From assembly GCA_016210825.1 (NCBI GenBank), contig JACQTM010000295.1, positions 1 through 12,934 on the forward strand: a stretch of 12,934 nt of DNA, read 5' to 3'. Source of the stretch: Hyphomicrobiales bacterium. Lineage in GTDB: Bacteria; Pseudomonadota; Alphaproteobacteria; Rhizobiales; Xanthobacteraceae. The translations under genes and the position numbers were made by a program. Positions 7,048-12,934 of this stretch are shown here, piece by piece; within the stretch, counting starts at the first letter, position 1; the number at the start of each line of letters is the position of its first letter. Below the pieces are notes generated by a model, which saw nothing but the letters and a program-made list of their open reading frames with translations, was not told the origin of the DNA and made no database searches.

Positions 7048-7056
7048 TATTTAGTA

Positions 7057-7062
7057 ATTATA
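7057..7062 (-). promoter_or_regulatory. -10 element of hsp20
   Basis: The minus strand reads TATAAT, an exact consensus, implying transcription start near 7049-7050. No -35 hexamer lies 16-18 bases upstream. Instead the palindrome at 7084-7097 is centred about 41 bases from that start site, as for a class II FNR/FixK promoter. Confidence 0.65.
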
Positions 7063-7083
7063 GATGATTAGGCAGCGCTGTCA

Positions 7084-7097
7084 TTGACAAGTGTCAA
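7084..7097. promoter_or_regulatory. FixK/FNR-type operator upstream of hsp20
   Basis: The sequence TTGACAAGTGTCAA is a perfect inverted repeat (TTGACA, two bases, TGTCAA) and a full match to TTGA-N6-TCAA. It is centred at about -41 from the start site given by the TATAAT at 7057-7062. It is the most symmetrical of the three sites in this window and shares the TTGAC left arm with the other two. Confidence 0.78.
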
Positions 7098-7111
7098 TAC
7101 GGTAAGAGCAA

Positions 7112-7510
7112 TCACGCCGCCGGCTCGACCGAGACCACCTTGAAAGTGTGCATCTCGCCTTCCTCATCGCGAATTGAAACGTATTCGCCCGGCCGAAAGG
7201 CATGGGCACCGAAGCGGTAGCCCGCCTCGTCATCGAATTCGGCGCTGTCGTCATAATCGAAAATCCAGCGCGCAGCCGCGGTGCCGCCAGGTTTATGCAC
7301 CAGGCGGCCAATCTCGTCGTCTTCGCCTTCCCAGAATCGGCGCACACCGCAACGATCGCGGTTCTGCTGCCACAGCTTCGGGTCGATATGGCCTTGCGCA
7401 TCGAGTGGCGCAACGAATTCATAGCCGTGCTTTGCCGATCCCTCGGGAAACTCCTTGGAACGGGCGAGCTCGAGCCGGATGCGCTTGAGCACATGCGGCA
7501 AATTGGTCAT
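7112..7510 (-). CDS. Conserved protein of unknown function
   Basis: A 132-residue soluble, acidic protein. I recall close relatives in rhizobial genomes annotated only as hypothetical. It starts MTNLPHVLKRIRLELARS. A mixed middle follows with several aromatic and acidic residues (RRFWEGEDDEIGRLVHKPGG, WIFDYDDSAEFDDEAGYRFG), then HAFRPGEYVSIRDEEGEMH and a short beta-rich end. No signal peptide, membrane helix or catalytic motif is visible. The C-terminal part reads like a small beta-barrel, but that is a guess. The start at 7510 is fixed by GGAGGAG eight bases upstream. It is divergent from the phosphotransferase/kinase gene and shares the FixK/FNR-type site at 7583-7596, so the two are probably induced together. 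Confidence 0.82.
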   Translation of the reverse strand: MTNLPHVLKRIRLELARSKEFPEGSAKHGYEFVAPLDAQGHIDPKLWQQNRDRCGVRRFWEGEDDEIGRLVHKPGGTAAARWIFDYDDSAEFDDEAGYRFGAHAFRPGEYVSIRDEEGEMHTFKVVSVEPAA

Positions 7511-7555
7511 TGACGGGTCTCCTCCGGGTTGGATTTCGACGACGAGATTACATGC

Positions 7556-7561
7556 AACATA
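7556..7561 (-). promoter_or_regulatory. Candidate -10 of the unknown-function gene
   Basis: The minus strand reads TATGTT, with an overlapping TATATG at 7563-7558. This puts transcription start near 7549, about 41 bases from the centre of the site at 7583-7596. Confidence 0.42.
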
Positions 7562-7582
7562 TAGGGTCGGACACACCCGGCT

Positions 7583-7596
7583 TTGACCTTGCTCAA
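7583..7596. promoter_or_regulatory. FixK/FNR-type operator shared by two divergent genes
   Basis: The sequence TTGACCTTGCTCAA matches TTGA-N6-TCAA. It lies about midway between -10-like elements on both sides: TATGTT on the minus strand at 7556-7561 and TTTAAA on the plus strand at 7621-7626. The centre is about 41 bases from the leftward start and 41-44 from the rightward one. One bound dimer could therefore act as a class II activator in either direction. Confidence 0.68.
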
Positions 7597-7620
7597 AGGC
7601 AGGTGACCGCTTGTGCCGCA

Positions 7621-7626
7621 TTTAAA
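7621..7626 (+). promoter_or_regulatory. Candidate -10 of the phosphotransferase/kinase gene
   Basis: TTTAAA matches four of six bases of TATAAT and would give a leader of about 17-20 bases holding the GAGG ribosome site at 7637-7640. The match is modest. The support comes from its distance to the operator at 7583-7596. Confidence 0.35.
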
Positions 7627-7649
7627 CGAAAACAACGAGGCTTGCGCGG

Positions 7650-9188
7650 ATGAATCGCGATGTGACATCGCAAGATACCGTATTCGACCTCCTCGCCAAT
7701 CCGGCAACCCATGGCGGCGCCAAGGTAAGCCGCATCGACACCCATGCGGCTTCCGTCTTCCTCGCCGGCGACAAGGCCTACAAAGTCAAACGCGCCGTAC
7801 GCTTTCCTTTCCTTGATTATTCGAGCCTGGAAAAGCGCAAGGCTGCCTGCGAGGCCGAGCTTGAGGTCAACCGCCCTTTTGCTCCGGATATTTATCGCCG
7901 TGTCGTGCCGATTATCCGGCAAGCCGACAGCCGGCTCGCGATCGATGGCCACGGCGAGCCAGTGGAATGGGCGGTCGAGATGCGGCGCTTCGATGAGAAC
8001 TTGACGCTCGATCATCTTGCCGATGCAGGGAAGATCGACTTGGCGCTCGCCGACGCGCTCGGCCGCGCCGTCGCGGCCGCCCATGACGTGGCACCGGTTA
8101 TCGCCGCCGAACCTTGGATCGCGGCACTCGCATCGTATCTCGATCAGAATGAAATCGCGTTTACCGAGATGCCGGACCTTTTCCTCCGCGCCGAGGCGGA
8201 GCCGTTGATTCGCGCAAGCCGCCAGGAACTCGAACGCCTGCGGCCACGGCTGTGTGAGCGCGGAGCTCACGGCCTGATCCGGCGCGTGCATGGAGACTTG
8301 CATCTCGGCAACATCGTGCTGCTCGACGGGCGCCCGGTTCTGTTCGATGCGATCGAGTTCAATCGACTGATCGCCTCGGGCGACGTGCTTTACGATCTCG
8401 GATTCCTGTTAATGGACCTCGCCGAGCGCGGTCTGATGATGCCGGCGAACATCGTACTCAATCGCTATCTCGTCGAAACGCGGCGGATGGAAGATCTCGA
8501 CGCGCTGACCACACTCCCCTTGTTTATGTCGCTGCGGGCGGCGATCCGCGCCAAGGTGACGGCGGCAAGGCTCGAACATACGGACGCTAGTTCGCGGGAT
8601 GGGATTCAACGAGCAGCGCGGACTTATTTTCGCTTGGCGCAAGAACTGATCGCGCCGCCGCGCGCGACCCTTATTGCGGTCGGCGGGCTTTCCGGAACGG
8701 GAAAATCGGTGCTCGCCCGTGCATTGGCCTCGGATGTCGCACCGGTGCCAGGCGCCGTGGTGCTACGGTCCGATGTCGAGCGGAAAATCCTGTTCGGCAG
8801 GGCGGAAACGGAAAAATTACCCACCGACGCTTATGCGCCCGCCATCACGGAAAAAATCTATCTGGCGCTGGTCGAGAAAGCGCGGCGGATCGTCGCTGCC
8901 GGCCATTCGGCCGTCGTCGATGCGGTGTTCGCCCAACCGGTTGAGCGTGCGGCGATCGCAAAGATCGCGCAAGCGGCCGGCGTGCGTTTCCACGGCCTGT
9001 TTCTAACGGCTGATTTGACAACGCGCATTACCCGCGTCGGCGTCCGCGAGAAAGACGCCTCCGACGCCGATGCCGCAATCGCACGGCAGCAGGAAAAATA
9101 TGAGCTTGGGACGATGGATTGGGCGCGCGTGGATGCGTCCGGTACGCCGGAGACGACGCTCGCGCACGCCAAGGCGGCGCTGCACTAA
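7650..9188 (+). CDS. Phosphotransferase/P-loop kinase fusion (Rv2004c-like)
   Basis: A 512-residue two-domain protein. The N-terminal part (about 1-330) is an aminoglycoside-phosphotransferase / protein-kinase-like fold. It has an ATP-binding Lys region (DKAYKVKRAV, 41-50), the catalytic loop HGDLHLGN (214-221, Asp216, Asn221) and the metal-binding DAIEFN (233-238). The C-terminal part (about 338-512) is a P-loop nucleotide kinase domain with Walker A GGLSGTGKS (345-353) and LRSDVERK (372-379). This arrangement matches mycobacterial Rv2004c, a DosR-regulon protein of unknown substrate. It need not confer drug resistance, and the substrate cannot be read from sequence. GAGG lies nine bases before the ATG. 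Its TAA overlaps the TAG of the opposing azlD in the four bases CTAA. The FixK/FNR-type site at 7583-7596 is 54 bases upstream. Confidence 0.9.
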   Translation: MNRDVTSQDTVFDLLANPATHGGAKVSRIDTHAASVFLAGDKAYKVKRAVRFPFLDYSSLEKRKAACEAELEVNRPFAPDIYRRVVPIIRQADSRLAIDGHGEPVEWAVEMRRFDENLTLDHLADAGKIDLALADALGRAVAAAHDVAPVIAAEPWIAALASYLDQNEIAFTEMPDLFLRAEAEPLIRASRQELERLRPRLCERGAHGLIRRVHGDLHLGNIVLLDGRPVLFDAIEFNRLIASGDVLYDLGFLLMDLAERGLMMPANIVLNRYLVETRRMEDLDALTTLPLFMSLRAAIRAKVTAARLEHTDASSRDGIQRAARTYFRLAQELIAPPRATLIAVGGLSGTGKSVLARALASDVAPVPGAVVLRSDVERKILFGRAETEKLPTDAYAPAITEKIYLALVEKARRIVAAGHSAVVDAVFAQPVERAAIAKIAQAAGVRFHGLFLTADLTTRITRVGVREKDASDADAAIARQQEKYELGTMDWARVDASGTPETTLAHAKAALH

Positions 9189-9502
9189 AATCCGAACGCG
9201 CGCGCCAGTGCGGCCGTTGCAACCGCAATGGCCAGCGCCACGAATGCGTTGCAACGAAAAGCAATCGCCGCCACGACGGTGCCGGCGGAGAGAAATGCGG
9301 GCAACCCGTTCTTCACCACGATCGGCAGCACAAGCGCGGCGACCACCGCGCCAGGCAGCGCCTCGAGCATGCGCCTGACGCGCGGTGTCAACGGCACATA
9401 TGCCATCAGCCAAAAGCCGCCAGCGCGCATAAAAATGGTCGCCGCGGTCATCGCCAAGATCGCGATCAGCGAGCCATGCGTAAGTGCGTCACTCGGCGTC
9501 AT
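9185..9502 (-). CDS. azlD: AzlD-type branched-chain amino acid exporter subunit
   Basis: A 105-residue membrane protein with three to four hydrophobic helices (LIAILAMTAATIFMRAGGFW, MLEALPGAVVAALVLPIVV, and two in the last 40 residues). The family's short length and the partner gene azlC identify it. AzlCD pairs export branched-chain amino acids, and the small subunit is needed for function. The ATG at 9502 follows GGAGG by eight bases and lies 14 bases inside the end of azlC, so translation is coupled. The ten-residue extension to 9532 is unlikely. It converges on the kinase gene with a 4-base overlap of stop codons. Confidence 0.88.
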   Translation of the reverse strand: MTPSDALTHGSLIAILAMTAATIFMRAGGFWLMAYVPLTPRVRRMLEALPGAVVAALVLPIVVKNGLPAFLSAGTVVAAIAFRCNAFVALAIAVATAALARAFGF

Positions 9503-10223
9503 CGATGAAGCCTCCGCTGATCGCACCGGCAAACGCGCCTACGACAATGTACCAGAAGCCGGGCACGAGCTGCTGCACCAGGAGCGCGGTTGCTCCACCG
9601 ACCGCCCATGGAATCGCGCGGCGCGGCCCGCGCCAGAGCGGAACCAGCATGGCGATGAAATAAATTGGCAGGATAAGATCGAGGGCAAAGCGGCGCGGCT
9701 CATCGACAAGACTGCCAAATAAGAAACCGATGCTCGTCATCGGAACCCAGACGAGCCACAGCGTAAGCCCGCCGCCGAACAGGATCGCAGCATCCGTCCC
9801 GCCCTCGGCGCGATAGCGCGACGCAATCAGCCAGCTCGCATCTGTGGTCAACAGCAGTGTCGGGTAGCTTTGCCATGCCGGCAGGCCGCCGAGCCATGGA
9901 CGCAGCGATGCGCCCATCAGCAGCATGCGCATGTTCACGACACCGACCACGAGCGCCAGCGACACGACCGTGCCAAGCGTGATCGGGGTGCTCCAGATTT
10001 CCATCGCCGCGAATTGCGAGGCACCGGCGAATACGGCCGCGCTCATGAGCGTGGCCTCGAAGAAGCTTAGTCCCTTTTGCGCGGCAAGCGTTCCGAAGGC
10101 GGCTGCAAATACCGCGGCGCCCGGCAACAGCGGGAACACGTAATGCGCGCCGGTGACAAGGCCGGACAAGCTCCAGCGCGGCGGCGTGCCATGGTCGTTC
10201 GAAGCGCGATGCATGGAGGTCAT
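9489..10223 (-). CDS. azlC: AzlC-type branched-chain amino acid exporter subunit
   Basis: A 244-residue inner-membrane protein of the AzlC family. After a polar start (MTSMHRASNDHGTPPRWSLS) come GAHYVFPLLPGAAVFAAAFG, the signature AAVFAGASQFAAMEIW, VVGVVNMRMLLMGASLRPWL and LLLTTDASWLIASRYR. The last third is hydrophobic. With AzlD it forms an exporter for branched-chain amino acids and possibly other substrates. The start is uncertain. ATGs at 10223 and 10214 are both possible and neither has a recognisable ribosome site. The reading frame is open further upstream to 10364, but that extension is Arg-rich and overlaps the MFS gene, so I exclude it. It is divergent from the MFS gene with about 40-90 bases between the starts. 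Confidence 0.9.
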   Translation of the reverse strand: MTSMHRASNDHGTPPRWSLSGLVTGAHYVFPLLPGAAVFAAAFGTLAAQKGLSFFEATLMSAAVFAGASQFAAMEIWSTPITLGTVVSLALVVGVVNMRMLLMGASLRPWLGGLPAWQSYPTLLLTTDASWLIASRYRAEGGTDAAILFGGGLTLWLVWVPMTSIGFLFGSLVDEPRRFALDLILPIYFIAMLVPLWRGPRRAIPWAVGGATALLVQQLVPGFWYIVVGAFAGAISGGFIDDAE

Positions 10224-10264
10224 GTCGCAGAAGCGGGGCCGCAGCCCTAGCAAAGCACTCGCAC

Positions 10265-11461
10265 TTGAGCAATGTTGACCATGACGTCGACCTTCCCCAG
10301 CCCGGCTCCCCGATGTTTTCTGACAGGCGGCATATCGCCGTGGCGCTCGCAGGCGCCGGTGCATTCCTCAACCTCTATGCGCCGCAGGCAATCCTGCCGT
10401 TGCTTGCTGCGGAATTCGCTGCGAGCACCGCCGAGATCAGTTTCATCATGACGGCATCGACGCTCGCGATGGCGCTCACCGCGCCGTTCACCGGTGCCAT
10501 CGCCGACGTGCTGGGGCGAAAGCACGTCATCATCGCTGCGATGCTGGCCCTTGTCATTCCGACCTTGATGATTGCGTTTTCACCGAGCCTCGAAGCGATG
10601 GTGTTCTGGCGCTTCGTTCAAGGCCTGCTGCTGCCGCCGATCTTCGCCGTGACTGTCGCCTATATCGGCGGCGAATGGCCGGCCGCCGAAGCGACCGGCG
10701 TCACCGGGATTTATACCGCGGCAGCCGGCCTCTCCGGATTTCTCGGGCGGCTGATGACGGGCCTCCTGGCGGAACCCGCCGGCTGGCGAATCGCCTTCAT
10801 CGCTTATGCCGTACTTACCGCGGCATTCGCCATTGGCGTGATCCTGTTGCTACCACGCGAGCGCAAATTCGTGCGCGCCGCGAATTTGCGCAGTTCGTTC
10901 CGGCAAATGCTCGGCAATCTCCGCAATCCGCAACTCGTTGCCACCTATGCCGTCGGCTTTGGCGTGCTATTCAACTTCATCGCCATTTTCACTTTCGTGA
11001 ACTTTCTGCTTGCCGCACCGCCGTTCAATCTTTCGCCCGCGGCGCTCGGCGCGATCTTCGTCGTCTATCTCGCCGGCACCATCACGACGCCGTGGACCGG
11101 ACGCCTCGTTGCATACTTTGGCCGCAGGCGCTTCGTCATTGGCGCGATTACCGCTTGGGGCTGCGGAATTGCCTTGACGCTCGCACCGTCGCTTGCCGTC
11201 ATAATCGTTGGGCTCGCGATCGCCGCAGCGTGCGGCTTTTTCGTTCAGGCTTCCTCGCAAAGCTTCGTCGCGATCAGCGCGAAGCGCGGTATTTCGTCGG
11301 CGATCGGCCTTTATGTCACCGCCTTCTATATCGGCGGCAGCGTCGGCGGCTTTCTGCCGGGTCTTGCGTTCGAGCATGGCGGCTGGCCATCGACCGTCGC
11401 CCTGGTCGCGGCCATGCTGGCAATCATGGCGTTGATCGTGCGCGTGTCGTGGGCAAAATGA
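10265..11461 (+). CDS. MFS transporter
   Basis: A 398-residue (TTG start) or 382-residue (ATG at 10313) major facilitator protein with twelve predicted membrane helices. The loop-2/3 motif A is present as GAIADVLGRKHVI (77-89: Gly77, Asp81, Gly84, Arg85, Lys86), with a repeat copy near TGRLVAYFGRRRFVIG between helices 8 and 9. ALPRERKF-like charged residues mark the central loop (LLLPRERKFVRAANLRSSF). The pattern fits the drug/metabolite exporters related to YnfM and AraJ. The substrate is unknown. The N-terminal 16 residues from the TTG are polar and neither start has a clear ribosome site, so the start is unsettled. It is divergent from azlC, and its TGA is five bases from the opposing nnrS stop. 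Confidence 0.9.
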   Translation: MSNVDHDVDLPQPGSPMFSDRRHIAVALAGAGAFLNLYAPQAILPLLAAEFAASTAEISFIMTASTLAMALTAPFTGAIADVLGRKHVIIAAMLALVIPTLMIAFSPSLEAMVFWRFVQGLLLPPIFAVTVAYIGGEWPAAEATGVTGIYTAAAGLSGFLGRLMTGLLAEPAGWRIAFIAYAVLTAAFAIGVILLLPRERKFVRAANLRSSFRQMLGNLRNPQLVATYAVGFGVLFNFIAIFTFVNFLLAAPPFNLSPAALGAIFVVYLAGTITTPWTGRLVAYFGRRRFVIGAITAWGCGIALTLAPSLAVIIVGLAIAAACGFFVQASSQSFVAISAKRGISSAIGLYVTAFYIGGSVGGFLPGLAFEHGGWPSTVALVAAMLAIMALIVRVSWAK

Positions 11462-11466
11462 CCCGA

Positions 11467-12669
11467 TTAGCAGCGCGCGGCCCAAACCGGCGGCCGGCCG
11501 ATCAGCAACCGGCCATAGACAATCGCGAAGCAACCGAATGCCGCAATCCAGAACACGCCCGCGACATGCATGAGCGCCACCGATGGCAGGAACGCCGCGA
11601 TGATGCGCGTCAACGCCGCAATCAAGGCAAAGCCATAGATGGCCTGTGTCACAGGCGTCGCGGTGAGTGGCTGCCCCGTATGTCCGAGACTTGCGCGCGT
11701 CATCACCGCGAGCGTCATTAATCCGATGGCGCCGGCGGTCCAGGCGTGGATGCCCGCGCTCATGGGGACCGCATCCGGCCAAAGCGCCGAAGCGCCGGCC
11801 AGCGCGAAGCCGAGCGGAATGAACGCATAAGCTACATGCAGCACGAATACGAGACGCTCGGATAGCGTCCGCTCGCCCGCCCAGCGCGCAAGCCGAATGG
11901 TCTGTAAAACGCAAGCGCCAAGGAGCAAGAGCCCGGTCGCGACATGATCCGGGCGCGCGATCCAGGCGATGAGAGCGAGACTACTCACGGCCAAGCTCAG
12001 CGCGTCGAAATGCGAGAAGGGAACCGGTAACCGCCCTTCGCTCCGACGCGCGAGCCAATTGCGCGTGAAGCTCGGCACAACCCGCCCGCCGATCATCATG
12101 ATCAGCCCGATCGCCGCAGCGAGCCCGAGGCGCGAGCCAAAATTCGCCGCACCGCGCGACCACACTTCAGCATGAAAGACGATGTTTCCGAGGATCAGCA
12201 GGCCCAGAATCGCAAGCACGCGCAGGTTCCGCCAATTGCGTCCAGCGATGATTTCGCGCCCGGCGACGATTGCAAGCACAAGGAGGAATGACACGTCGAT
12301 AACGGCACTCCACAACAAACCGACATTCGCCGAGAAGAAAATCGCGGCACGGCCGGCAATCCACAGCAGCGCGAGCGCTGCGAGCGGAGTTCCAGTGACT
12401 GGTAGTCGTCCAGTCCAGTTCGGGATCGCCGTGAGCAGGAAGCCCGCGACCACGGCCGCGACATAGCCGTAGAGCATTTCGTGGATGTGCCAGTCGAGCG
12501 GCGACATCGCATTTAGCAGCGCGACCTCACCGGCATATTGCGGAAGCCACAACAAAATGCCGGCCGCCGACCAGACGGCGGCGCCAAGAAAGAACGGCCG
12601 GAAGCCGTATGAAAATAATGCCGGGCCGGAATATTCGCGGCGGCGCGATAGAGCGGCGGGTATGGCCAT
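11467..12669 (-). CDS. nnrS: NnrS family membrane protein
   Basis: A 400-residue protein with about twelve membrane helices. NnrS hallmarks are FSYGFRPFFLGAAVWS (19-34), PLDWHIHEMLYGYVAAVVAG (57-76, with His61 and His63 as possible haem or copper ligands), IGGRVVPSFTRNWL, and a His-containing later segment (SAGIHAWTAGAIGLMTLAVM). In Rhodobacter sphaeroides NnrS is a haem- and copper-containing membrane protein under the nitric oxide regulator NnrR, and it helps cells tolerate nitric oxide. No denitrification genes are seen next to it here. The ATG at 12669 has no ribosome site upstream (preceding bases CTAGACTTTATTAC). An imperfect FNR/NnrR-type site is centred 41.5 bases from that ATG, so a leaderless transcript is possible. 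Confidence 0.93.
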   Translation of the reverse strand: MAIPAALSRRREYSGPALFSYGFRPFFLGAAVWSAAGILLWLPQYAGEVALLNAMSPLDWHIHEMLYGYVAAVVAGFLLTAIPNWTGRLPVTGTPLAALALLWIAGRAAIFFSANVGLLWSAVIDVSFLLVLAIVAGREIIAGRNWRNLRVLAILGLLILGNIVFHAEVWSRGAANFGSRLGLAAAIGLIMMIGGRVVPSFTRNWLARRSEGRLPVPFSHFDALSLAVSSLALIAWIARPDHVATGLLLLGACVLQTIRLARWAGERTLSERLVFVLHVAYAFIPLGFALAGASALWPDAVPMSAGIHAWTAGAIGLMTLAVMTRASLGHTGQPLTATPVTQAIYGFALIAALTRIIAAFLPSVALMHVAGVFWIAAFGCFAIVYGRLLIGRPPVWAARC

Positions 12670-12703
12670 GTAATAAAGTCTAGCCGGCCGATCCGGCGAC
12701 GAA

Positions 12704-12717
12704 TTGATTTTTGTCAG
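12704..12717. promoter_or_regulatory. Imperfect FNR/NnrR-type site upstream of nnrS
   Basis: The sequence TTGATTTTTGTCAG matches seven of the eight fixed bases of TTGA-N6-TCAA. NnrR/DNR proteins bind the same class of site, and nnrS genes are known NnrR targets. The centre (12710.5) is 41-42 bases from the nnrS ATG. A -10-like TAGACT on the minus strand (12682-12677) fits a transcription start at or just before the ATG. Confidence 0.42.
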
Positions 12718-12857
12718 ACAGGCGCGATTGAAAAATGGAATTCTTAAAAAGATTGAACGCGCGGCTTGAATGGAAAAGTCCGCATCCGGTCATCAAATCA
12801 AATCGGAAATACCGGTCTTGTTGGCGGGAAGATGCTTTTCCCTAGAGTCTGATCCAT

Positions 12858-12934
12858 CTACGTTGAAGCATATCCGGCGTTTCTGAAGTAGTTGGCGCAT
12901 TCCTGTGGCGGGAAGGCGTTGAGCAGTATTCCGA
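12858..12934 (-). CDS. IS630-type transposase, C-terminal fragment (cut by window edge)
   Basis: From the edge, the minus strand reads 24 residues before a TAG at 12860-12858. The last part, FPPQECANYFRNAGYAST, is the conserved C-terminus of IS630 / Tc1-mariner-type DDE transposases (pattern F-P-E-C-N-Y-F-AGY). Only the tail is in the window, so it cannot be said whether the gene is intact. The outer tip of the element should lie between this stop and nnrS, but I could not place it. Confidence 0.72.
   Translation of the reverse strand, partial: GILLNAFPPQECANYFRNAGYAST

Noticed and set aside
6986..7111. CIRCE element or standard TTGACA/TATAAT promoter for hsp20
   Set aside because: No TTAGCACTC-N9-GAGTGCTAA repeat is present, and TTGACA is 29 bases from TATAAT, far too long for a sigma-70 promoter; the TTGACA is better explained as one arm of the operator palindrome.
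7593..8303. Open frame of 236 codons on the minus strand opposite the kinase fusion
   Set aside because: It lies antisense to the well-supported phosphotransferase domain and would begin inside it; no recognisable motifs.
7650..9188. Aminoglycoside resistance gene
   Set aside because: The phosphotransferase fold is shared by many kinases with other substrates; the fused P-loop domain and Rv2004c-like layout argue against a resistance determinant.
10967..11914. Open frame of 315 codons on the minus strand across the MFS and nnrS ends
   Set aside because: It overlaps two strongly supported genes and has a composition typical of a frame shadow (Arg/Asp/Ala-rich).
12826..12842. GGGAA...TTCCC inverted repeat after the transposase stop, considered as a terminator or IS tip
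   Set aside because: It is not followed by a T-run on the minus strand, and a single copy cannot be identified as a terminal repeat without the other end of the element.

Overview
The window is high-GC DNA from an alphaproteobacterium, most likely of the Hyphomicrobiales (Bradyrhizobium / Rhodopseudomonas / Xanthobacteraceae type). The evidence is the codon use (C/G in third positions), the protein family variants, and FixK/FNR-type operator sites of the TTGA-N6-TCAA form. No replication, phage or CRISPR functions are present. A transposase fragment touches the right edge. No RNA genes were seen.

Layout: (1) 1-311, minus: N-terminal part of a GlcD-like FAD oxidase, cut by the window edge. 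(2) 537-3117, plus: an apparent operon of a tandem universal stress protein, a free-standing GNAT related to the acetyltransferase domain of Pat, and a YbdK-type carboxylate-amine ligase. (3) 3118-6395, minus: an operon of a NIPSNAP protein, a ThDP-dependent acetolactate-synthase-like enzyme, a four-helix membrane protein and a TetR regulator. (4) 6515-6985, minus: an Hsp20 small heat-shock protein with its own promoter, structured leader and terminator. (5) 7112-7510 (minus, conserved protein of unknown function) and 7650-9188 (plus, phosphotransferase/P-loop kinase fusion resembling mycobacterial Rv2004c), divergent from one shared control region. (6) 9185-10223, minus: overlapping AzlC/AzlD genes. 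(7) 10265-11461, plus: an MFS transporter. (8) 11467-12669, minus: an NnrS-family membrane protein. (9) 12858-12934, minus: C-terminal end of an IS630-type transposase.

The strongest signal is regulatory. Three perfect TTGA-N6-TCAA sites (445-458, 7084-7097, 7583-7596) occur in the window. By eye I found none inside genes. Each lies upstream of a stress gene, at or near the position a class II FNR/FixK activator would occupy (centre close to -41.5) relative to a plausible -10 element. The one between the divergent genes can serve both directions. The probable targets are the universal stress protein operon, Hsp20, and the unknown protein together with the Rv2004c-like kinase. These classes (Usp, alpha-crystallin, Rv2004c) are also members of the mycobacterial DosR hypoxia regulon. 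I infer that this is an oxygen-limitation / dormancy-type stress island under a CRP/FNR-family regulator. A fourth, imperfect site precedes nnrS, which fits a link to low oxygen or nitric oxide.

The flanking transporter genes and the ThDP enzyme operon show no such site and may be unrelated neighbours.
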